Assembly (NCBI GenBank): GCA_002337455.1
Contig: DDGC01000014.1
Span: forward strand, 146,251 to 210,250
Length of the DNA stretch: 64,000 nt
DNA from: Rhizobiales bacterium UBA1912
Lineage (GTDB): Bacteria > Pseudomonadota > Alphaproteobacteria > Rhizobiales > Devosiaceae
Reading direction: 5' to 3'
Shown: positions 1 through 7,788 of the stretch, piece by piece
Layout: every line of letters begins with the position of its first letter
How positions within the stretch are numbered: position 1 is the first letter of the stretch
Made by a program: the position numbers and the translations under genes
Notes under the pieces: generated by a model
Seen by the model: the letters and a program-made list of their open reading frames with translations, nothing else
Database searches by the model: none
What the model was told of the DNA's origin: nothing

Positions 1-1045
1 CGACGAGCCCAAGGCACAATATCGCGACCGGCAGCGCCCCATCGGCAAACTCGTCGCCGAACAGCATCAGCGCGTACCGCCCGACCAGCAGCACACCAAG
101 GAACAGGGCGAGAGCCAGCCCCGTCGCCACCAGATTGGCCTCGCCCACCCGCTTGCCGAAAGCGCTGCGATCCGCGTCCCGCTCCGCATCGAACATGTTG
201 GGCAGCGTCAGCGCATAGACTGCGACCACCCCAAAAGCGGCCAGCGCAAAGATCCGCGTACTCACCCCAAAGATCGCCAGATCTGTGCGATCGAGCAGCC
301 CGGCGAGCAGGATCAGGTTGATGTCGAAGAAATAATCCGAAGCCAGCGTGATAAGCACCCACGGTGTCGCAAAGCGCCACCAGCGCCGGGGCTCGCTCAC
401 CCTCAGCTCATCGGTACGCGGCACCGCCACCACCGCCCGCCGCACCCAGAAGCTCTGGAGCCCGAAAAGCACCAGAAGCGCGATGGCCAGAAACCACAAC
501 ATCCGCCCCAGATCGGCAACTGGGCTCATCAAGGCCACGGCACCGAACGCGGCAAGCGTCAGCGCCGGTCGAAAGATCATGTCCGGCAGATATCCCGCCA
601 TGGGCTGCTTGAGGCCCACCAGCGTGGTCGTGCCGATATAGGTGATGGCCGTCGCAATCCCGATCAGCGCCGTCTGCGCCCAGATCGGCCGCAAATGCTC
701 GCCCGCTTCGCCCAGAACGAAGGTCAGCGGCCAGCCCAGCGCCAGAATGGCAACCCCCATGACTGCCATCTGGATATAGGCCCGGCCCACGAAACGCCGT
801 AGATGGTTGCCCTCACCGCGTGACCCGTATTCGGCGGAAAAATAGGTTGAGACGGTCTGAAACCCGAGCGGCAACACCACCGCGATCAGATTGGCCGCAG
901 CGACCACCAGAAGGAAATCGCCGAGCGATTGCGCACCCCAGATACGGGAAATGGCAGCCTGTACGAGAAAGATGAACCCCGCGCCAAAGATGCGAAGGGC
1001 AAAGATCATCACCGATTTCGAGGCGAGCCTTCGCGCTATCGACAT
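1..1045 (-). CDS. polysaccharide flippase (MOP superfamily), 3' end outside window
   Basis: The complement reads open from an ATG at 1045 to the window edge (about 348 codons, no stop), so the C-terminus is missing. The protein is a series of hydrophobic helices separated by short basic loops, with the pattern of Wzx-type lipopolysaccharide or exopolysaccharide repeat-unit flippases of the MATE/MOP exporter superfamily. Such proteins move lipid-linked sugars across the inner membrane. No good Shine-Dalgarno is visible, and in-frame codons upstream are open, so the start is tentative. It follows the FemAB-like gene on the same strand after 71 bases, which suggests an envelope polysaccharide locus. 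The substrate cannot be read from the sequence. Confidence 0.75.
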   Translation of the reverse strand, partial: MSIARRLASKSVMIFALRIFGAGFIFLVQAAISRIWGAQSLGDFLLVVAAANLIAVVLPLGFQTVSTYFSAEYGSRGEGNHLRRFVGRAYIQMAVMGVAILALGWPLTFVLGEAGEHLRPIWAQTALIGIATAITYIGTTTLVGLKQPMAGYLPDMIFRPALTLAAFGAVALMSPVADLGRMLWFLAIALLVLFGLQSFWVRRAVVAVPRTDELRVSEPRRWWRFATPWVLITLASDYFFDINLILLAGLLDRTDLAIFGVSTRIFALAAFGVVAVYALTLPNMFDAERDADRSAFGKRVGEANLVATGLALALFLGVLLVGRYALMLFGDEFADGALPVAILCLGLV

Positions 1046-1116
1046 TATCTCAGAAACTTTCCGGCCTCGGCCCCGAGGTCCGCATCATCGGTTCGGACGC
1101 GCGATAAATCACGAAC

Positions 1117-2310
1117 TCATGGCCTCTGTTTTGATGAAGTCCGGACAGAAGTCCTGAACCGCTTTTGCATTTCCAGCCGCGCCGCCATCGCCGCATCGCG
1201 GCTCCGCGTCAGGATTTCGCGCGCCTTGTAAGCAGCGGTTCCTGCCACGTATGCGGGCCAGTGCGAAGCAAAATTCATTGTCGGCGGCAAGGGGCTGATA
1301 TGGCCCGCATCGCCCACCATGCCGCTTTTGAACTGATGCAGCCCCGCAAAGCCATCGGTGCCGCCAAGATCGTAGAGTCTGGCGTTGGTGTTATCACGCA
1401 GCCAGCCGATGATTTGCCAATGCAACAGATACCCGGCGCGCAGGTCCAGCGCTGCATCGTCGGTCGCGCCATAAAGATAGCAGGCCGTCTCCCCGGCCGT
1501 GAAGATCGCCGCCCCCGCGATGGTCTTTTCCCCTTGCGAGACGAAAAACAGTTCCGGACGCGCCGTCCCGTCGGGCATGGCCATCAGCCCATCGAGCGTA
1601 TCAATGCCCGAATGATCGGCGAACAGTTTGCGCTCGCTCATCGCCTGATAGAGCGTCATGAAACGCCCGATGTCGTCCGGCGTACCCACGGCAAATTCAA
1701 GTCCGGCCTTCATCGCCTTGCGCAGATTGTAGCGCCATTTCTGGCTGAACGCGGCCAGCCGCGCCTCATCGTCGAGCGAAACATCGACCACATAGCGCAT
1801 AGGGTATTTGACGCCAACGCCCGGCCTGAACCCGCGCCCGGCAAGTATTTCGACCATGCCGTTGACCTCGCCGGCTTCGGCGTGAGGCATGATCGAAACC
1901 ATCATGGAGCGCTTTTGCGCGTATTCGGCCACCAGCGTATCGATCATCCGTCCCATGACAGCGTCGCGATCCGTGCCCTCGTTCCGGGCAAGAAACGGCC
2001 CCCATTTGACGAGCGCTACAGTGGCCACACCCATTGGCAGGCGCTGCAGCATCACCAGGGCGCCGCCCAGCGTTTCATCGCCATCGGAAAACAGAACCGG
2101 TTCGAGTTCCACCCCCGGCCAGCGCAGGCTCGCATAGGCGTGAAGCTGCTCCTGGCAAATCCCGTCGAAACCGGAAACCGCCCTGTCCCAGGCGGCTCCA
2201 TCCAGCACGCGATGATCCAACAGCAGCGCGTTCGTGCGCAAAGCGCCCGCTGCTGCGGAGGCAGGCGTGGTCATCGCTGGCGAATGGCTGGTCAAAGACA
2301 TCGGCGTCAC
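1117..2310 (-). CDS. FemAB/BioF2-like GNAT-fold acyl or aminoacyl transferase
   Basis: About 397 residues. The region around residues 170-290 has the look of the BioF2-like acetyltransferase domain: a basic stretch (KWRYNLRKAMKAG) followed by FFVSQGEKTIAGAAIF, and then AGYLLHWQIIGWLRD and YDLGGTDG. This family includes FemAB peptidoglycan bridge enzymes and many proteins of exopolysaccharide clusters. Given the flippase immediately downstream on the same strand, a role in decorating a cell-surface polysaccharide is more likely than peptidoglycan bridge formation, but that is inference. The start is uncertain: 2310, 2301 and 2274 are all possible and none has a strong ribosome site. Confidence 0.7.
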   Translation of the reverse strand: MTPMSLTSHSPAMTTPASAAAGALRTNALLLDHRVLDGAAWDRAVSGFDGICQEQLHAYASLRWPGVELEPVLFSDGDETLGGALVMLQRLPMGVATVALVKWGPFLARNEGTDRDAVMGRMIDTLVAEYAQKRSMMVSIMPHAEAGEVNGMVEILAGRGFRPGVGVKYPMRYVVDVSLDDEARLAAFSQKWRYNLRKAMKAGLEFAVGTPDDIGRFMTLYQAMSERKLFADHSGIDTLDGLMAMPDGTARPELFFVSQGEKTIAGAAIFTAGETACYLYGATDDAALDLRAGYLLHWQIIGWLRDNTNARLYDLGGTDGFAGLHQFKSGMVGDAGHISPLPPTMNFASHWPAYVAGTAAYKAREILTRSRDAAMAARLEMQKRFRTSVRTSSKQRP

Positions 2311-2431
2311 CGGATCAGGTCAACTTGACCTCACACTAGCCGCCTCGACCCTATGGAATGCTTTCCGCGAAGCGGACAAAGCTCGTCAATTGCCAAAGTG
2401 GTAAACCGGAACTTGCGGTGGCGGGCCGCTC

Positions 2432-2653
2432 TCACCGGCGTCTGAACACCCACCAGAGCGCGCCGCCAGCGCCAAGCATGGTCACGAACCCCGTTATGGC
2501 CCACGCGACCGACGGCCCCTCAAGAGCATCACATTCGCCTACGCAGGCAATCGGTTCAATCACCACCAGGCCCGTGCCCTGCAAGAACCAGAGACCGCCC
2601 AGCAGCAATGCCAAGAGGCCCACGATGCCAACGATACCCTTTAGCCACCTCAT
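2432..2653 (-). CDS. small two-helix membrane protein, unknown function
   Basis: A 73-residue protein starting at ATG 2653 behind a good ribosome site (GGGAGGGA). Two hydrophobic segments, about residues 5-33 and 48-68, are separated by a short loop with two cysteines (IACVGECDALEG). The C-terminus is basic (VFRRR), so both ends are probably cytoplasmic with the cysteine loop on the periplasmic side. The frame continues upstream, but the ribosome site and the hydrophobic start favour 2653. I do not recognise a family. Confidence 0.55.
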   Translation of the reverse strand: MRWLKGIVGIVGLLALLLGGLWFLQGTGLVVIEPIACVGECDALEGPSVAWAITGFVTMLGAGGALWWVFRRR

Positions 2654-2862
2654 TGGTCCCTCCCCGGTCAAACACGGCCGGACCACAACATGGCGCTTGC
2701 CCTGAAGCAACAGCATGAGGTCGACCGATATCGGTAAATTCCGGGAAGTCCGTCCTTGCCCCAGGGAATTCGCCATCGAAACGGCAGAGTGAATTCCGTG
2801 TCGCCCGGCCAGATGGGCAGTTCAACTTTTAAATGAGGTCTTCCCGGTAACTACCAGGAAAA

Positions 2863-2938
<76 letters not shown>

Positions 2939-3035
2939 GATCCATCGGGCAGCGCGTCTCCGCACCGCCAGAGTGGCGCCTCTCTAGCAAACGCCATTCA
3001 AGCTGTCCACCCACATCAATGCTTTTTCGCAATCC

Positions 3036-3650
3036 TTACGGAAAAGGGTTCTCGCTCGTGCCGAGAAAGGCCAGGTCGCCCCACAGCTCGCGGATCACAA
3101 CATCGCGGCCACAGCCAATCCGGTAGCGTTCATAATGGGCAGCGTTGGTCTTGTAGAAATCCTGATGCTCGGGCCCTGCCGGATAAAATCTGGCTGCTGG
3201 CTTGATCTCGGTCACGATCGTATAGCCACTCGATTCCGCGATAGCGGCCTTGCTGGCTTGGGCAATAGCGGCCTGCTCATCGTTGAGGGTAAAAATCGCC
3301 GGCTTGTACATCGGCCCCTTGTCGCAGAACTGTCCTGCCGCGTCGGTAGGGTCGGTCGTGTGCCAATAGACGGTCAGAAGCTCTTCATAGCTCACGACCT
3401 CAGGATCGAAGGTGATCTCGACACTCTCGTAATGTCCGGTATCCCCGCCATAAGCGACCTGATTGTAGGTCGGGTTTTCCACGTGCCCGCCGGCAAAACC
3501 CGAGACGGCCTCGGACACGCCCTCGACCTTTTCGAAATTGGATTCCACGCTCCAGAAGCACCCGCCGGCAAAAAGCGCCGTGTCGGCCAGCGCGGGGCTC
3601 GCGGCAAACGCGCTCGCGGCGGCTGCCAGGGCAATCAGTGTGCGATGCAT
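3036..3650 (-). CDS. msrA: periplasmic peptide-methionine (S)-S-oxide reductase MsrA
   Basis: A 204-residue protein starting at ATG 3650, seven bases after a strong GAGGAGG ribosome site. Residues 1-22 form a signal peptide ending ALA-D, so the enzyme should be exported. The catalytic motif GGCFWS follows at once (Cys31). The conserved DPTDAAGQFCDKG and the C-terminal RIGCGRD with candidate resolving cysteine are present. MsrA reduces methionine-S-sulfoxide in oxidised proteins; the exported form would protect periplasmic proteins. The reductant that recycles it is not encoded nearby. It is divergent from the Aat-like gene. Confidence 0.93.
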   Translation of the reverse strand: MHRTLIALAAAASAFAASPALADTALFAGGCFWSVESNFEKVEGVSEAVSGFAGGHVENPTYNQVAYGGDTGHYESVEITFDPEVVSYEELLTVYWHTTDPTDAAGQFCDKGPMYKPAIFTLNDEQAAIAQASKAAIAESSGYTIVTEIKPAARFYPAGPEHQDFYKTNAAHYERYRIGCGRDVVIRELWGDLAFLGTSENPFP

Positions 3651-3815
3651 GCTGCACCTCCTCGTTTGCACCAGTTGGACCGCGTGCCTCCATCAACAGC
3701 AAGTCAAAGCCGCGTGAGCATACGGGTTTCTTCGTATTTTAAACAATTACGGTAAGCGCACGGCAATGGTTTCACTCTATTGTTCGCCCAGTTCGGCCCC
3801 CCGGAGCTTTTATTT

Positions 3816-4676
3816 ATGACAGGTCTTCCCCAACCTGGCCCTTCCCGGCAAGGCAATTACAGCCTTGGCCGGCTAGCGCTCGCCACGGCCTACTGGCTCA
3901 GGCCCCAGCGCGTGCGGCATTTTCCAGGGCTGGTCGCCGGTCTCGTCGGAGATCGGCTTGTCCCTCCCGCGCCGGTCCCCGATGTCTCGCGCATCCGCAC
4001 CTCTCCACCGGGATTTGCCGGCCTGGCCGATGATCTGTCGACGCCCGTCGTGCTTGAGGCCATGGCGCGAGGCTTTTATCCTCAGGGCCATTGGGGCGCC
4101 ATGAAATGGTGGTCGCCTCCCGAACGGGCCATCATGGATCTTGCGTCAGTCCACATCGCCAAACGCTTCCGCCGCACCATGCGCGGCTCGGACATGCGCA
4201 CGGCGTTCGATACCGACTTTGCCGGCGTCATCGACGGCTGCGCCGCCCCGCGCGATTCCTCGCGCCCCCACCTCACCTGGATCACTCCAAGGGCCCGCGC
4301 CCTCTATACGCGGCTCCATGCCGAGGGCCATGCCCATTCGCTGGAGATTTTCGACGCTGAAAACAACCTTGTCGGCGGCCTGTTCGGTGTAACAATAGGG
4401 CCGGTCTTTTCCGCGCTCTCGATGTTCCACACCACCGACAACGCGTCCAAATTCGCCATCGTCAGCCTCTATCACCACCTCGCCGACGCCGGCTTCAACG
4501 CTGTCGATCACCAGATCATGTCGCCATGGGTCCAGGCGCTCGGCGGCACCGTCCTTCCGCGCATCGAATATGCCGCGCTTCTCGCCCGCCCCGGACAGAC
4601 CACGCTGCGGACCGGCCAGTGGAGTGCCAAATTCACCCTCGACGAAACCGCAGGGTGGTCGCCCGAAACGGCCTAG
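3816..4676 (+). CDS. leucyl/phenylalanyl-tRNA-protein transferase family protein (divergent Aat)
   Basis: A 286-residue protein from ATG 3816, with GGAG about eight bases upstream; a TTG 36 bases earlier is less likely. The Aat family fold is clear: MKWWSPPERAIM (residues 96-107), then RALYTRLHAEGHAHSLEIFD, VGGLFG and SMFHTTDNASK, and finally VDHQ (230-233). Classical Aat transfers Leu or Phe from tRNA to N-terminal Lys/Arg for the N-degron pathway, using Glu156, Asp186 and Gln188 in the E. coli enzyme. The Asp and Gln equivalents are present (Asp231, Gln233), but the Glu of the usual GESMF motif is Leu201 here (SALSMF). The protein is also about 50 residues longer than standard Aat at the N-terminus. 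It may be a paralogue with altered or lost activity. Confidence 0.8.
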   Translation: MTGLPQPGPSRQGNYSLGRLALATAYWLRPQRVRHFPGLVAGLVGDRLVPPAPVPDVSRIRTSPPGFAGLADDLSTPVVLEAMARGFYPQGHWGAMKWWSPPERAIMDLASVHIAKRFRRTMRGSDMRTAFDTDFAGVIDGCAAPRDSSRPHLTWITPRARALYTRLHAEGHAHSLEIFDAENNLVGGLFGVTIGPVFSALSMFHTTDNASKFAIVSLYHHLADAGFNAVDHQIMSPWVQALGGTVLPRIEYAALLARPGQTTLRTGQWSAKFTLDETAGWSPETA

Positions 4677-4693
4677 AGCGCTTTCAGGGCCAA

Positions 4694-5641
4694 TTATTGC
4701 GCGACGACGCCCAGCTCGGCAATAAGCCCGAGATGGTTCGACCCCAACGGATCGGGCAAGGCTTCGATCCTGTCGATAATGACCGGCGCGCGTGAAAAGA
4801 CGTGGTCTATCGGTATGCCCAGGGGTCCCAATTCGGTCGGCCAGGTGGCGCTGTAGCGCGGCGGAGGCAGCAGGTTGGCCCCATGCACGAGGTCGTCGAT
4901 GGCATCGGCCCATGGTGCGGAATTGAAATCCCCGGCCAGAACGAGCGGTCCTTCGATGGCCGCCAATTGCCGCGTCAGGCGCCGCGCTTCGAATATCCCA
5001 GCATCGTCGAAATAGGGCTTGGTCAGATGCGCGGCGACCAGCGTCAGCGCTTCACCGCCAATCTCGGTCTGAGCGACGATCATTCTGTTGGGATGGATAT
5101 TGCCCAGAGAGCGGATTTCGGCGTTGTCCAACGGCAGTTTTGACAGCATGAGCAGATCGCAGGGCGTGCCCTGCTCGCAGCCGACGCGATAGGGATAGAC
5201 AGCTTCGAGTTGCTCGAAATGCTGCCGTAGCCGCCCCGCCTCCATGATGAACGCAAAATCGGCCCCCGACCCGGCGATATAGTCCGCCAGTTCATCATGG
5301 CGGTCGTTGGAGTTGAGAACGTTAAAGCTCAGAAGCGTAAAGCCTGCCTCCCGCTCAAGCCCTTGCAACGGCCCGCGCCCCTCGTATTGGGCGGCAACCC
5401 GCCACATCACATGCCCTGCTGCAAACACCGCCATGGCGACGACCAGTCCGGCCCGCCACCGCGCCTTCGCCAGCGCGAGCAATAGGGCGAGCCCCAAAAG
5501 GCCGACACCCATATGCAATTGCAGCGATTGCAGCAGCGACTGGCCGGGCAGGCCGAGGTCGACCCGCGTCAGCACGATCACGCCCGCCGCAACCAGGCCA
5601 AAGCCGGTGAGCACGCCACGTATCTCGGCTCCGATTGCCAC
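4694..5641 (-). CDS. membrane-anchored endonuclease/exonuclease/phosphatase (EEP) family protein
   Basis: Three hydrophobic helices in the first ~95 residues are followed by an EEP domain. Its motifs are in order: LLSFNVLNSN, FAFIMEAG (catalytic Glu), VAAHLTKP, LAGDFNSAPWA, PIDHVF and SNHLGLIAEL. The family contains Mg-dependent phosphodiesterases such as nucleases and sphingomyelinases; the membrane anchor suggests the domain faces the periplasm. I place the start at GTG 5641 (315 residues) because AGGGGA lies about nine bases upstream. Frame upstream of this runs into a palindromic repeat element and is probably not translated. The substrate is unknown. Confidence 0.8.
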   Translation of the reverse strand: MAIGAEIRGVLTGFGLVAAGVIVLTRVDLGLPGQSLLQSLQLHMGVGLLGLALLLALAKARWRAGLVVAMAVFAAGHVMWRVAAQYEGRGPLQGLEREAGFTLLSFNVLNSNDRHDELADYIAGSGADFAFIMEAGRLRQHFEQLEAVYPYRVGCEQGTPCDLLMLSKLPLDNAEIRSLGNIHPNRMIVAQTEIGGEALTLVAAHLTKPYFDDAGIFEARRLTRQLAAIEGPLVLAGDFNSAPWADAIDDLVHGANLLPPPRYSATWPTELGPLGIPIDHVFSRAPVIIDRIEALPDPLGSNHLGLIAELGVVAQ

Positions 5642-5655
5642 TATATATTCGTCCC

Positions 5656-5762
5656 CTGGAGCATATTCAGGATAGGTGGAACCCACTTATCCTGTTCGAA
5701 ACGCGACAAAACAATGACCGGGAGGATTTTGCTGTTGCAATTAAAGCGGAAATCCTCCCGGT
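5656..5762. repeat. RIME-like mosaic palindromic element, copy 1
   Basis: Two palindromes separated by the conserved string GTTCGAAACGCGACAAAACAA. The first has AGGATAGGTGG against CCCACTTATCCT. The second is a perfect 13-base inverted repeat (ACCGGGAGGATTT/AAATCCTCCCGGT). The same core recurs at 15437, 22417, 33479, 42949, 45648, 45713 and 50232. Here it lies between the leuA stop and the EEP start, so it forms the 5' leader of the EEP gene and could serve as the leuA terminator. Confidence 0.8.
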
Positions 5763-5785
5763 GCACGCGATCGAAGGTCGTAAGA

Positions 5786-7339
5786 TCAGCCTGCCAGCGC
5801 ACCTTGCGCCGGAGCGCCCCGCTCGACCAGCAGCCGGTTATAGGCATTGAGATAGGCACGGGCCGAAGCCACCAGCGTATCGGGTTCGGTGGCGTTGCCG
5901 GAAGCGATGCGGCCGTTCATTTCCAACCGCACATGCGCGTTGGCCTGCGCGTCGGTGCCGCCGGTCACGCCGTCGACGGCGTAAAGCACCAGGTGCGGGC
6001 TGGCATCGACTGCCTTCTTGATCGCCGAAAAGATCGCATCGACCGATCCCGTACCGTCGAACGACACTTCGACCGGTGCGCCGTCAACCGCAACCTTGAG
6101 CTCACACCGGTGCACGCCGCCCGTCTTGGTGGTCACGCTCATGTCGACCAGCTTGATACGGTCTGCACCCGACCCCATTTCGTCATCGACCAGCGCGATG
6201 ATGTCATCGTCATAGACATGCTTTTTGCGGTCGGCGAGGTCCTTGAAGCGCTGGAAGGCCTCCTGGAACTGGTTGTCGGCCAGTTCATACCCCAGATCCT
6301 TGAGCTTTTCCTTGAACGCGTGGCGGCCCGAATGCTTGCCCATGACCAGCGAGGTCGATTTGATGCCGACGCTTTCGGGCGTCATGATTTCGTAGGTCGA
6401 GGCATTCTTGAGCATGCCGTCCTGATGAATACCGCTCTCGTGCGCAAAGGCGTTCTTGCCAACGATGGCCTTGTTGTACTGCACCGGGAAATTGGCCGCT
6501 GCCGACACCACCCGCGAGGCGCGCGAGAGGTGGGTCGTTTCGATTTCGGTGTGATAGGGCATCGCATCGGCGCGGGTGCGCAGCGCCATCACGATCTCTT
6601 CGAGCGCCGCGTTGCCGGCCCTCTCCCCGATCCCGTTGATGGTGCATTCCACCTGCCGCGCTCCGGCGCGCACACCGGCCAGCGAATTGGCTACCGCCAT
6701 TCCCAGATCGTTGTGGCAATGAGTGGAAAAAATCGCCTTGTCCGAATTGGGCACCATGGTGATGAGATCATGGATCAGCTGGTAATAATCTTCCGGCGTC
6801 GAATATCCCACAGTGTCGGGAATATTGATGGTCGTCGCCCCGGCCTTGATCGCCGCTTCCGTGCAGCGGGCCAGAAATTCGATAGGCGTCCGGGTCGCGT
6901 CCATCCCCGACCATTCGACGTCATCGATGAGGTTCCGGGCCTGCGCCACAGTCTTGGTGACGATTTCCAGCACCTCGTCCTCTGTCTTTTTCATCTGGTG
7001 GGCCAGGTGGATCGGCGAAGTGGAAACAAAGGTATGAATGCGCCCGCGCTTGGCGAAGCGCACGGCCTCTCCGGCCCTGTCGATATCGGCTGGAATGGCG
7101 CGGGCCAAACCACAGATCACCGAGTTCTTGGCGCGCTTGGCGACGGTCGCAACGGCCTCGAAGTCACCGTTCGAGGCGATGGGAAATCCCGCCTCGATGA
7201 TATCGACACCCATGGTATCGAGGATTTCGGCCACCTGAAGCTTTTCCTCCAGCGTCATGGTGGCGCCGGGACTCTGTTCTCCGTCACGCAACGTGGTGTC
7301 GAAAATATAGACGCGGTCGGTATTTGCTTGGCTGGTCAT
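5786..7339 (-). CDS. leuA: 2-isopropylmalate synthase
   Basis: A 517-residue protein matching full-length LeuA. The N-terminal motif FDTTLRDGEQSPG (residues 13-25) carries the catalytic Arg/Asp. FSTHCHNDLGMAVANSLAG (around 205-223) supplies metal-binding histidines, and GIGERAGNAALEE follows. The last ~120 residues, with VDMSVTTKTGG and VLYAVDGVTGGTDAQANAHVRLE, form the leucine-binding allosteric domain. It condenses acetyl-CoA with 2-oxoisovalerate, the first committed step of leucine synthesis, and is feedback inhibited by leucine. The start at 7339 has AAGGAAG upstream. A leucine-rich leader peptide and a hairpin precede it (7425-7601), so transcriptional attenuation is likely in addition to allostery. 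Confidence 0.97.
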   Translation of the reverse strand: MTSQANTDRVYIFDTTLRDGEQSPGATMTLEEKLQVAEILDTMGVDIIEAGFPIASNGDFEAVATVAKRAKNSVICGLARAIPADIDRAGEAVRFAKRGRIHTFVSTSPIHLAHQMKKTEDEVLEIVTKTVAQARNLIDDVEWSGMDATRTPIEFLARCTEAAIKAGATTINIPDTVGYSTPEDYYQLIHDLITMVPNSDKAIFSTHCHNDLGMAVANSLAGVRAGARQVECTINGIGERAGNAALEEIVMALRTRADAMPYHTEIETTHLSRASRVVSAAANFPVQYNKAIVGKNAFAHESGIHQDGMLKNASTYEIMTPESVGIKSTSLVMGKHSGRHAFKEKLKDLGYELADNQFQEAFQRFKDLADRKKHVYDDDIIALVDDEMGSGADRIKLVDMSVTTKTGGVHRCELKVAVDGAPVEVSFDGTGSVDAIFSAIKKAVDASPHLVLYAVDGVTGGTDAQANAHVRLEMNGRIASGNATEPDTLVASARAYLNAYNRLLVERGAPAQGALAG

Positions 7340-7424
7340 CTCGTTCTTCCTTGATCGGCCACCTGCGCCAGATCGCTTTGCGTATGCAGCAGGTTATGGC
7401 CGGACATTGACGTTCGGCATTATG

Positions 7425-7479
7425 GCAAAATCCCCTGACGACCCGTCCACGCTTGAAGCGGACTGCCGGTTATCAGGGG
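7425..7479 (-). terminator. candidate leuA attenuator hairpin
   Basis: On the complement, CCCCTGA (7473-7479) pairs with TCAGGGG (7433-7439). Inner helices ACC/GGT, GTC/GAC and CGC/GCG build a long imperfect stem, which is followed by ATTTTG. It lies about 90 bases before leuA, and its 5' arm contains the stop codon of the leucine-rich leader peptide. The T-tract is short, so termination strength is uncertain. Confidence 0.5.
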
Positions 7480-7601
7480 CTGATAAGGAGAAGTAGGAGG
7501 GCGGCGGAAAGCAGCAGTGCCGAACCCATAAGGATACGGGCCTGCAAGGCTTTCTGCCTGCTGGCGGCTATGGCGATTGCGCGGTTTGCACTGCGGCGCA
7601 T
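7473..7601 (-). CDS. putative leu leader peptide (42 aa, Leu-rich C-terminus)
   Basis: A 42-codon frame on the complement starts at ATG 7601, with GGAAGG/AAGG upstream, and ends in the 5' arm of the hairpin ahead of leuA. Its last 18 codons carry eight leucines, including five consecutive Leu codons (CTC CTA CTT CTC CTT) just before Ile-Ser-Pro-stop. An internal ATG at 7529 would give an 18-residue version. Leucine-rich leader peptides ahead of leuA are known regulators in alphaproteobacteria: ribosome stalling on Leu codons controls a downstream terminator. Position and composition fit; the exact start and the competing RNA structures are not proven. The rest of 7340-7788 holds no other convincing gene. 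Confidence 0.55.
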   Translation of the reverse strand: MRRSANRAIAIAASRQKALQARILMGSALLLSAALLLLLISP

Positions 7602-7788
7602 CGGTACGGCCTTGCCCTTCCTGATAAATCAACACGCGAACAATGGGCCAATCGGACGCGATGCGCAAGACTTCGCGCAACAATAATAGCGCTTTAGGCT
7701 CGATACTTTCGTCGGGCGATTGGGCTCGCGGGCTATGGTCAGCGTTAAGACCACAACCCCATATGGCAAACAAGTCGCCCCCTCTCCA

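Noticed and set aside
1165..2328. A 387-codon open frame opposite the FemAB-like gene
   Set aside because: Arg/His/Gln-rich shadow with no domain; the minus-strand frame has family motifs.
5513..7354. A 613-codon open frame on the plus strand
   Set aside because: It is antisense to leuA, which has intact catalytic motifs; the Arg/His/Gly-rich translation is a GC-rich shadow.
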